This document shows, one piece after another, positions 23,844 to 33,400 of a DNA stretch of 64,000 bases. The notes beneath the pieces were generated by a model. It was not told where the DNA came from, did not search any database, and worked only from the letters and a program-made list of their open reading frames with translations. The position numbers were made by a program, and so were the translations under genes. How positions within the stretch are numbered: position 1 is the first letter of the stretch; every line of letters starts with the position of its first letter. The stretch comes from Coprinellus micaceus (taxonomy: Eukaryota > Basidiomycota > Agaricomycetes > Agaricales > Psathyrellaceae), in NCBI GenBank assembly GCA_951394405.1, contig OX596344.1, positions 930,001-994,000 on the forward strand, read 5' to 3'.

Positions 23844-24312
23844 TAAGGCATGTCACGAGTGCACCCACAGGTTGACCTGGATCTGTGGGGCAGGTACCTG
23901 CAGAAAATTATGCCTTACCTGGATCTGTGCAGGTATTTTCCCACGGGTCACCTGTACCTGTGAGTCCAGGTCATCACAGGTCAGGTCGCAGGTAATAGTG
24001 CAGGTGCCAAGCATAGTATAGGGCAAATACTAGTGTACACCCCACAAAAATGGTATCTAACATTGTATATACACCTAAACTACATCACACAACACACTAA
24101 TGCAGTCATACAGACCCTATATAACTTCCAGTGGTGACATCTGGCCCAGATGTTTGCACCATGCAAGTACCTGTGGTTTCAAGGCTGTGACCTGGATCTG
24201 TACAGGTTTGTTCACACGGGTTACCTGGACTTGCGGGTCAGGTTTCCCACGGGTATTCCCACAGGTCTACCTGCAAGTACCCACAGGTAGCCCGGACTCG
24301 TGACATGCCTTA
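23844..24312. mobile_element. hAT-type MITE, copy 1 (in gene C)
   Basis: 469 bp with perfect terminal inverted repeats TAAGGCATGTCACGAGT and 8-bp target duplications ACTCCACG (23836-23843 and 24313-24320). It is nearly identical to 36130-36597. The 8-bp duplication and the TAAGG terminus fit the hAT superfamily consensus. The interior is a series of ACAGGT/ACCTG words (for example ACCTGGATCTG repeated) and has no transposase. Its left junction with the duplication creates GTAAGG, a good splice donor. Confidence 0.92.
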
Positions 24313-25411
24313 ACTCCACGACTCAAGGAGACCACGTTCATGCGCATATTGCACTATCTGAAGTGCGTACTTGGGATCCTTGCGTGTGCCATGTCGTTGT
24401 ACCAGGTCGACTCATGCGAGACGGCTTGGACGCTCACCCATGCCCACTTCGTTCAAATGGGTGGGATTGTCTTCAAGGACCCTGAGAACGGAAATCTTGG
24501 TTTCAAGGAGCCTAGGGTCTGGAGATTAAAGAAACGCCGCTGGGAAACCCCTGAAAGAAGCTGGACCGACGACGACATCAAGAACTTCTTCGCCCTACGA
24601 CTCACCGAGGCTGCCATCTTGGATAAAAGCAAGGGCAGTGCACTTGCAAAGACCCTTGTCATAATGCAGGTACTGTGGTTTGTGGTCCAAACTGCCGCCA
24701 GGTGGCGTGAAGGCCTCCCCATCACCCACCTCGAGGTTGTGTGCCTTGCATTCACGGTGTTCAATATTGCGATGTACGCCTGTTGGTGGGATAAGCCGGT
24801 TGACACGGATTATCCACTTGAGGTGGCGGGTGCACCTGGAGGACATGCTGAGTCTGGAGTGGATTTTTGGGGGTGGCTTGGTACTTTAGTAGGTGGTCTG
24901 GACGCCATTCCAGTCGGGTGGTGGGTATACTCACCCAAAATCAAGCTCTATCCCGGTCTTTACTGCTATCACAAACTCCCAGGACCCAGATAGGGATTTC
25001 TTCCTGGACAAATACTTTTCCAATGATGATGTGGATGGGATTGGTGGTGCTTTCACCTTGGCACTTTCATTTACATCAGCCACCTTTGGTGCCCTCCATG
25101 CCATTGGCTGGTTTCTGCCCTCCCCATCTCAAACCGAGCACATGCTATGGCGCATTTCTTGCCTTGTTCTGATATGTTACTCTCTTGTATCATTGGTCAC
25201 TTTCCCAGTTGCTAATCTCCTGAAGGATCATGCTCCTGAATGGGTGCTTGTAGTATATGGCTTGTGTATGGTTTCGATTTCATTTCTTGGGGCTATTGCA
25301 TACATAGGAGCCCGCTTCATCCTCCTTGTACTCCCTTTCCTCGAACTTCGCGACCTTCCTCCACTAGCTCACCAAACTATCTCCTGGTCCAACTTTCTCC
25401 CCCATATTTAG

Positions 25412-25845
25412 CATGCTCCCTTTCTCTACTGATCTGTTGTATGATACCTCTATGCACCCTCTAATTATCCTGCACAGTCACTTTCACTATGTTTGTATCG
25501 CTGTGCTATGTTAATTATCATCGCCATCTTTTATCTAGATTACCCAGAATCCGTACATCTATGTACTGTGTCTGGTGTGAAGCCCACAGAAGATCTCCAA
25601 AACTGTCTTCATCATACCCCGGCGTTGTCCTCAGGCTGCCTGCCGTATTGACACCTTTCCTCTTCGGTGAACCTCCCCATTGTCCCTCTTTACTCGTGTT
25701 CGATGAAACAAGATCCTGATCCATCCTTCTGCCTCTCTCTCACTTTTTCCAGGTATCTCCTTTGGAGGATTGGGTGAGGACCTCATTGGAACCATCTTCC
25801 AGTTCGTGGTAGGAAGGTACTCGCATCGATTGCGGTCTCGTCATG
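25412..25845. other. 3' flank of gene C
   Basis: This is homologous to the 3' flanks of gene B (12782-13250) and gene D (61277-61700), including the shared stretch around CATCGTCCCA in those copies and the TTCGTG-containing end here. No gene is seen. It ends at the 8-bp target duplication TCGTCATG (25838-25845) of the next element. Confidence 0.5.
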
Positions 25846-26564
25846 CAAGGGGGTCCCGGGCCGAGAATCCCAGACCTAGGGGTAGGGAGGGAGGGGGGGT
25901 CCCCTCAGGCCAAAATAATTTTTTGACCTTGACCAATAGGGGGCAGATTTGACCTACATGTGCATTTTCGAGCTGATGTATTCATACACTTGCTTAAGTG
26001 CACCAAAAATGCAAGAAGAGTGACTGTACTAGCTCAACCTTCCATATTTGGCATGAGCACAAACAATCACAATCACATCCCCAGCAGTTGTGAATTGCAC
26101 ACTGAGGGGCAAGTTATGAGTGAGAAATTTAATTGGACAGTGAAATAAGTAACAAGCAATAGATGTCATGGCTCTTGAAGTTTTTGTGGGTGTGAATGAG
26201 CCCAAGAACACCCAAAACGGATGAAAAATGACAGGGAAATGAGTAATTTAATAATGCACTCATAACCCCCTGGGTTTCCACCCGTTTTGGATGTTCCTGG
26301 GCTCATTTTAAATGCCAGGGGTATGTGGACAAACCTGGCAGGTTTTTAAAACCCTTGACCATTACTATGTAACACCAGTACAAGTATGTCAAAGGTATTT
26401 CAATGATGTAGAAATATATACAGCGAAGAAATGTTCTGCAGTGATGTCATAATATTTCCGTTTTAAGTACATAGTTCCCACGGGGAGGGAGGGAGGGGGG
26501 GTCCCAGGTGCCCAAAAAAATATTTCGACCTCTGGTCCAAAATTCTGGGCCCCGGACCCCCTTG
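25846..26564. mobile_element. 719-bp non-autonomous relative of the 13.5-kb DNA transposon
   Basis: Terminal inverted repeats begin CAAGGGGGTCC, with 8-bp target duplications TCGTCATG at 25838-25845 and 26565-26572. Its right end, read inwards, shares GACCAGAGGTCGA and GGAACTATGTACT-like blocks in the same order as the left end of the element at 28691-42220, so it is a deletion derivative or close relative of that family. It has no coding frame. The centre holds an inverted pair (GAGCCCAAGAACACCC / GTTCCTGGGCTC) around 26195-26310. Confidence 0.85.
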
Positions 26565-26572
26565 TCGTCATG

Positions 26573-27627
26573 CCTGATGTGATCACAAACATATGAATAG
26601 GTGCCTGCCCGCCCAGTGCAATCCTAACATTGTGCTTCCCGAGATCTCGTTTCTCTCCCGTCAAGACTCCACTCGCGCTCCTAGAGCAGTTTGGGTCTCG
26701 AGCATTGCGAATCGTGGGGGCACCTCGCACAGCAACCGCCTCGGCCCCTGCCGTAGCACCATAGACGGGGTAGAGCTGTGGTGAAGAGGTTAAGCTTGCC
26801 GGTGAGTTAGCAATGTCACCAAAGCCAACGTGTGGAAGTGAATTCCAGGGTGCCGAACAAGCCAGAGCATGCATGGGCTTGTGAAGTTTGACCCAACCAA
26901 TGGCAGAGAAAGGACTGAAGTCACTGGTACCCTCCCCCGATCAAGCTGTCTGGAACTTCGGTCTTCAAATCAGGCTTCCGTAGGTGTTCACGCCCCCAGA
27001 GTTCACCCATGAATCACCTTATTACGATCGCTCGAAACTGTTCCAAGAGCCACCAGGAAGTTCTTCTCATCCTCGGTGATCCCGATTTCGCAGTGGCCTT
27101 GTCCCAGCTCACCTCATCCTGGGGATGAGTCATGTCGTGCTCTAGATATCCTCCAGGTCCTGGTACACACGTTCCCTCTTAGAGCGCTCTCTCATTGGAA
27201 CTAATCAAAAGTCGGGGCCGGGATTGGAAAGCAGTGGTCAACAGACTGGGGAATCGACGATGAGCGTCGGCAGGGGCAGAAAGCAAGCTCTGAGGCAAAG
27301 GACAGGATCCAAAGTCACGGTGGGCGGGACCCCGAGAGAATTTAAACTTGGAGGAGAGACGCAGATAGGGCTAGGGCAGGTGTAGATAGCAGAGAGGTGT
27401 CGTCAAGCCGAGAATCAGAAATTTGATGGAGGGAATAATCAAGGCGGCGATGGGGAGAAGTTGGCGGGTTGGGAGGCATCGAAGAGTGCTGATGAGGGAG
27501 AACAACAGAATGTGACGATAGCCCTTCACAAAAGACGGTGGGGGGACGTGAGTGAAGGTCGAAAGGGCAGTGAGCCAAAATTTGTTTATCAACGATTTGA
27601 CTGCTATCGGACCAAAGGTGTCGTGAT
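26573..27627. other. unit 2 tail up to the gypsy insertion
   Basis: This continues the tandem-unit tail and aligns with 61800-62780 of unit 3. Shared landmarks are the CAATCCTAACATTGTGCT stretch and the run ending GCTATCGGACCAAAG. Only short frames; no gene recognised. The sequence resumes on the far side of the gypsy element at 51884. Confidence 0.5.
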
Positions 27628-27632
27628 GTGCG

Positions 27633-27907
27633 TGTAAGGTGACTAAGCGCAATGACGTTTATCTCAATCTTATCTCTTTTCTCTCTCGCTCGGGACCCTA
27701 GCCCTCCATTGACTCACTTACTTTCCCCCATGATTCTCCGTCCATTAGATAATCTTAGCTACAGGAAACGTATATAAGGAGTCCTATGTAGAGCGTAGAG
27801 TCCCCAGCTTTCAATCAAACAGATAGATTATCACATCTGTCTCTGTGCGAACGCTCTTCCCATTCTCACCGTGTGCCGAGACCTGTGATCTTATCACCCT
27901 CGTCACA
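27633..27907 (+). repeat. 5' LTR of the chromovirus
   Basis: 275 bp, TGTAAGG...GTCACA. It contains a TATA-like TATATAAGGAG at about 27771 followed by a short R/U5-type segment. Three differences from the 3' LTR lie close together around 27821-27838. No convincing tRNA primer site follows it. Confidence 0.93.
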
Positions 27908-27932
27908 TATTTTGACGCTTCCCACTATCCAC

Positions 27933-27934
<2 letters not shown>

Positions 27935-27989
<55 letters not shown>

Positions 27990-28002
27990 CTCTCTCTCTC
28001 TC
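27935..28002 (+). repeat. (CT)n microsatellite in chromovirus leader
   Basis: About 68 bp of CT dinucleotides, broken once by an A near 27987, in the untranslated leader between the 5' LTR and gag. Confidence 0.95.
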
Positions 28003-28098
28003 AGCTCGTCGCTGTCTCTGGATCCCCCGAGGTCTGATCAACCACGACGTCCAGCATTGACGACCACTCGCATCAGTTTCTCTCAAACACGTTCCACG

Positions 28099-28690
28099 AT
28101 GAGCTACAACCTCCGAGGCCGCGAACCCAACAACGATGGGCAGCCGCCCAAGCAAGGTGAGTCCAAATCTAATTCTAAGCCCAAGACCGCTGCCGGGGAC
28201 CATAAGGAACCCGTCGCGTCCTCCAAACCCAAAGATGGGGTTGAGGACGTGCCCTCCGGTGAATCGGATTCAGACACCTCTTCAGGTGATGATGAAGATG
28301 AGGAGGAGGCCGTTGTTGGAGAGGTAGCTATACCCCTTAACGAGGGGGATGGCGATGACCCCTCCAAACTCCCTTCTAAGGAAGGAGAAGACCAAGATCG
28401 CGAGACGTCAATCTCTGGTATCAACAAGATTAGATTAGATAGTAGCCTACCTCCTGAGCAATCAAACAAGGATTTGATTGACCATAGTAATTTAAATATG
28501 GCTCAGAAGGATAAGATTCACAAACATCGTAAGCGACATAGCCCTTCTCCCACATCTCAGGGAGAAGGGCCATCCCAACCTAAGAATAAGGGACCCGACC
28601 CACGCAACTGGGCGGGTGCACAAGATATCTCCGAGGAGGAGCTCAAGGCGCAACAGGCCATACTGGATGACGCCGCCTTGAATAAACAGG
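28099..28690 (+). pseudogene. gag: chromovirus gag, N-terminal part
   Basis: The frame starts at ATG 28099 (MSYNLRGREP); an upstream TTG in the same frame is not credible. The product is hydrophilic, with acidic runs (DDEDEEEA) and Pro/Lys-rich stretches, as in the long N-terminal gag extensions of some fungal chromoviruses. It is cut at codon 198 by the DNA transposon. Skipping from 28690 to 42229 leaves one target duplication and continues the same frame without a break, which fixes the insertion boundaries exactly. Confidence 0.8.
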
Positions 28691-28808
28691 CAAGGGGCTG
28701 TCGGGATCGAAATTTCCGACCAGAGGTCGATATTCTCCGTTGGGCGCCCAAGTGGCCCCTACCTACCTATCGTGCGAACTATGTACTGTATATAGTAATT
28801 ACATGATG

Positions 28809-29473
28809 TCATCGCCGCGACTTCTTTGTTGAGCTACATGCCCCGCATTTCCAGCTCTTGTCCTTCTTTGGGGACCAGTCTTGCTCCTCAGCGCAGTCTT
28901 GGTGGAACTTGAATGAAGGTAAGTACTACCTTCAACTTTTGAAAGTAACATGGACCTACCCAAACCATTTCACAGCCTTTCTTTTTGCAGCACACTGAGG
29001 GGCGCTTGGTGTTACCACGTTCAACCTCTTCTCCGCAATCGCAAACGTCCAGGTTTACACGTTTACGTGGGCGTCTACCGACACCCGCACTGCTGCTGGG
29101 ATCCTCTGTGTTGATCTGCGCAGCCGCTGCATGGAGGTCCGTGGTGTTCGCATTTGGCTGGGTAGGCGTTTGGCCATGTATGGCAGCAGGCTCCTTGATT
29201 GGTGCTTGGGGGTGTATGGCAGAGGTATTCTCAGCCGCAGTGCCGCCAATTGACATGCTGGCAGTTCGAGAACCCTCACCCTCATCTTGACCACCACCGG
29301 TGATGTCCTCTCCCAGCGTGCTCCCACTGGGGCGAGTTTCAACGGCAGACTGAGCAACACCCGCTCTGTCCGACTCGCTACACACACTGGCAGCCGCATC
29401 GTTTCGCTCCTCGATCTCCATACCACGCACCTCATCCTCCCACAATTGGCCCTCGCTCTCCCTGCCCACTAAT
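28809..29473 (-). pseudogene. transposase gene, C-terminal PHD-finger exons
   Basis: This is the 3' end of the transposase-like gene, downstream of the copia insertion. The frame enters at 29473 and runs through a Gly/Ser/Thr/Pro-rich segment to CDCGEEV...CCKKKGCEMVW. A short GT-AG intron (donor GTAGGT near 28962, acceptor CAAG near 28909) joins this to FHQDC and WKCGAC, then a basic tail and TGA 28809-28811. The spacing Cys-X-Cys, Cys-X4-Cys, His-X2-Cys, Cys-X2-Cys is that of a PHD finger, a reader of histone tails in other proteins. This suggests chromatin-guided targeting, which is inference. Confidence 0.65.
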
Positions 29474-29856
29474 TGTTGGAAGACAATGCTCATGTCAACT
29501 CTATCTCTACAAAGAATACCTCTATTTCGAACATTTTACTTATCTTCTATTGTTCTACAGAGAACAACAACCACCTTGTATTATTCCCATTATAGTCGCA
29601 CTTATTGTTCTCTTATCTCCACCTTATCTCCATTCACTGCTATTGTTCTCTACTTATGGAAGGTCTATTGTTCTTTCCTATTGTTCCGCATATAGGTTAT
29701 CTATTGTTCTCCACAGTATATAGTCCACACTGTAAGTGGGTGAGTCCCCATCGAACTCTCCCCACTTACAGGTGCGTATCTTGTATACCCTACTTACTTC
29801 CAATCTAATATCGAACTCTCCCCACTTACAGTGGGTCATACTTGCATCGTTCTACA
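29474..29856 (+). repeat. 5' LTR of copia element
   Basis: 383 bp, TGTTGG...TCTACA. It contains six spaced copies of a TATTGTTC word and a pair of CCCCACTTACAG blocks, the first able to pair with CTGTAAGTGGG to form a hairpin. Short open frames inside it are not genes. Confidence 0.97.
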
Positions 29857-29857
29857 A

Positions 29858-29868
29858 GTTATGAGCCC
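29858..29868 (+). other. copia primer-binding site, half-tRNA type
   Basis: GTTATGAGCCC, one base after the 5' LTR, is complementary to GGGCTCATAAC, the anticodon stem-loop of eukaryotic initiator tRNA-Met (CAT anticodon). Drosophila copia and yeast Ty5 are known to prime from a cleaved initiator tRNA at this region. The match here is read directly; the mechanism is inferred. Confidence 0.7.
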
Positions 29869-30434
29869 CGGGCTCCTCTGATCACGCCATCCGTTATCAG
29901 ACACCGCGGTAACCGCTCCACTGCCCCTCGATCGCCCATAGCCTACAGCCTCTTCTCGTGTGATATCTCCACCTGAAGCCTATCTCCCTTCACATTTTCA
30001 CTATCTTCACTTTCGCTATTCACGTTTCGCTACTTACATTCCACTACCCCTCCTGATACTCGGGAGTACGTATCAACTTCTTCTACCCCGCGGCAAGCGT
30101 TCCCACTACGGGAAAGAAGCTATCAGGAAGTCCACAGACGCTTACCGTCTACGGAATTAGAGTAGCGATCCTTCTTTGAGAGGCCTGATTCGGTTGGACT
30201 GGGGAAACGACACAACGGTAATGCTCCCTCCATCCAAACGCTTTCAGTAACCGGTACTCAAAGTGACAGCGGGGTTCCCTCTGCAGATCTTAGTGTAAAA
30301 CTTCAACTCCTTTTTAGGATATCTACGTATTGATCCGTTTTACCTACAAAATCACGGGCACTTTACCTATCACCTATCTCTTATCGTTTCGTACCTATCA
30401 TTTTATCCTCTCCCATTCTTCATCACCTACCATC

Positions 30435-33400
30435 ATGGACTCTACCACTACGGCCTCACCCATCATGCTCACGGCTTACACTGTGCAGCAGTGGAAGTTC
30501 ACTGTCGAGAACAAGGCCTTCGACCTCAACGCCTACGGCATCCTCACTGGGGAAGAGAGAAAACCTGGGAGCAATGCCGACGACAAGGTCAAGTCCGACT
30601 ATGCCAGTCGCCGCTCCAAGCTCATCGGCTACGTCCGGTCTACTCTCGACCACTCCCAACTCGAGACCGTCCTCTCTGGCATCCAAGTCACTGACATCGC
30701 TGCTATCTGGGAGAAGCTCTTGGAAACCTACCAGCCCAAGACTTCTGGCTCTCGCATCAGTGTCCTTCAGGAGATGATGGCACTTCGAATGAGGTCCTCG
30801 GGTTTCGAGAAGGAGACCTACTCCGACTTCGGATCGTGTTGCATGGTGCACGCCTCACGTCTCACTGTGCTCCTCCCGCAAGGAGCAGAATACCTTCCAG
30901 AGACAACACAGACCGTCACCATCTCCTCCCAAACGACATCGGACGGAGCAACAACGACGATTCAATCCACCAGTCGGGGAGCACATGAACTCCTTACGCC
31001 CTCTGCTTTCGAGGAAGGATACATGGCTGCTCATCTCGCGCGCGATCTTGCAATCAGCATGATCCCCATTGGTCTTGGCAAGGATGACACCATCCTCCGC
31101 AATACGCTCAACCACATCTCCACTGGGGACGACAATCCCCTTGAAGTCCTCGATCACCTTCGCAAGGCCGACTCCCTCGCTCGCAACACTCAGCTTGCTG
31201 AGGGGACGTCCGCCACTCTTCAGGTAGCTACAGCTGCCCCGAAGAAGAAGGCGAAGTACAGGTGCAAGGTCCACGGTTGGCAGAACACGCATGAGGACAA
31301 GGACTGCCGCGTCCAGAACTCCCAGAAGGCCAAGATCGCGGAGACACCTACCACAGCAGCAACTGCTGAGGAGAGCGTCATGATGGCCAGTGTTGCCCAC
31401 ATCGCAAGTCCCCTTATCCGTCGAGCTCGTAACAACCCCACTAATACTTCCTGGAACCCAGACTCAGGTGCAACCTCACATATGACACCCAATCGCAAGT
31501 GGATCCGTAACATGGTTGCGGTGAAAATTGCTGTGTCTCTCACCAACAACGAGATCGTCTGGGCTACAGGAAAGGGGGAAGTACGTTTCACGCCTCGTAT
31601 ATACAGAAAAGTTGGCCAAACTGTGATATTCAACGATGTACTATATGTTCCCGCACTTCGCAATAACCTATTCAACGATGTACTATATGTTCCCGCACTT
31701 CGCAATAACCTATTCTCGATCCTCTCTGTTGTTAAGAAGAGCAAAATGCGCGTCGTAATTGAAGGAGACTCGCTTGACTTCTTCAAGAATGGCGAGCTAC
31801 TCCTAACAGCTACCATCGACGGAACTGTTGGCTCTCTCAATGGGACAACGCTCGAAAACACGGAAACGGAGGCAGCCTACATCTCCAAGATCGAGAAGGA
31901 ACTATTACATCAGAGGTTAGGGCACATTGGGAAGGATCGTCTGGAGACGCTTATGCGCCAAGACTTGGCCACTGGCATCCTGGTGAAAGAGGGCACAGAA
32001 CTCAACGACACCTGCGAACACTGCATTGCAGGGAAGCAACATCGGGATCCATTCCCAAAACTATCAGCGAATCGCTCAACAGAGCTCCTTGGACGGATTC
32101 ACTCGGACCTCCATGGACCCCTCGCTGTACAGACACCAATTGGCTATCGATACTGGATCACATTCATTGATGACCACTCACGGTTCAAGGAGGTCGCCCT
32201 CCTGAAACACAAGAGTGATGCATTCCAAGCCTTCAAAGACTTTGTTGCCAAGAGTGAGCGAAAGCTCGGCACAAAGGTCAAGGAACTTCGTGATGACAAA
32301 GGAGGGGAATACATGGGGAACGACTTCATTCAATGGTGCAAGGGACTTGGTATCGCACGGCAACACACAGTTAAAGCCACACCTCAACAGAACGGTGTCA
32401 GCGAACGACTCAATCGCACACTAACTGAAGGGGTCATTGCCATGCTCAACCAAGCACGCCTTCCCATGATGTTCTGGGGTGCAGCTGTACTCTATTACAC
32501 AGACATCCTGAATGCGACCCCATCCTCTACATTATCGAATACTACCTCCTATGAAGTCTGGCATAAAGCAAAGCCCGATCTGTCCATGCACCGAGTATTT
32601 GGCTGCCGCGTATACGTCCATGTATTGCGCAAGGACCGCAAGAACCTCCAGTCACACACGGAGCCTTGTGTCTTTATCAGCTTTGAACCAGGCTACAAAG
32701 GCTGGAAATGCTACAATCCAGTAACGAAGAAGATCACCATATCCCGGGATGTTATCTTCGCTGAGAGCACCTTCCCTGGTCTCTCGACCGTAGGGAACGA
32801 ACAGGCATACACGCCTATAGGCATTAGGGACATCTGGCCAGACGCTGATCTCGAACCGGAGAATCCACCTCTTGCACCACTTCATGCTCCCATCGCACCA
32901 CCACCGCCTCCCCATGACCATCCAGACGATGGATCAGACAAGAGCGACAATGATGACGATGGAGACCAAGCAGCACCTCGGACTCCCGAGCGACCTCCTA
33001 AGACTGAGCCTAAGACGCCAGCCACACAGCAACCATCTGTCCATCCATCAATTCCACCTACTCCTACGAAAAGGGATCCCTCATCTACTCCCTCAACGAA
33101 ACAGCTGCTACCAATACCTGCCTTGTTCCCAGGGCTCCCTGCACCAGCTGAGGATGGACCCATGTTCCCAGAACTACCTCCTCCAGCACCGGTCGCACCT
33201 CCAGCACCTGCCCAGAAACGCACCCGGCCACCTCCCCCTCCCCCTCGCGAATCAATCCCTCGCAAGGCGAAAGTTCCGAAAGCTCCACCGCTAGTAGCAC
33301 AAAGCTCCCGGCCTGTACAGAAAACGGCAACAGCCGTCAAGGACTACCAACTCGCGAGTGGAAAAGGGAGACGCGGTACAATTCCAGTAGCCAGGCGTGA

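Larger units (their letters stand above)
22639..25411 (+). pseudogene. membrane-protein family copy C, broken
   Basis: Recognisable exons are 22639-22695 (signal peptide, MAWLLWCIALLLSS start), 23226-23607, 23663-23758, 23816-23843 with 24321-25411. Two ancestral introns (23608-23662 and 23759-23815) are preserved at 55 and 57 bp. There are three lesions relative to genes B and D: a 530-bp insertion after codon 19 (22696-23225); a 469-bp hAT-type MITE with 8-bp target duplication early in the third exon (23844-24312) that brings a stop codon; and a +1 frameshift near 24975-24993, after YCYHK, which leads to TAG. Downstream the frame at 24893-25411 continues to the usual SWSNFLPHI end. Without splicing of the insertions and repair of the shift no full protein can be made, so it is called a pseudogene. 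Confidence 0.85.

Noticed and set aside
29486..29808. Short open frames repeated at 29486, 35328 and 49843
   Set aside because: They are parts of the three LTR copies and carry no coding signature.
30330..30434. Copia polyprotein starting at 30330
   Set aside because: That codon is TTG; the first ATG, at 30435, begins the usual short gag lead and has a good context.
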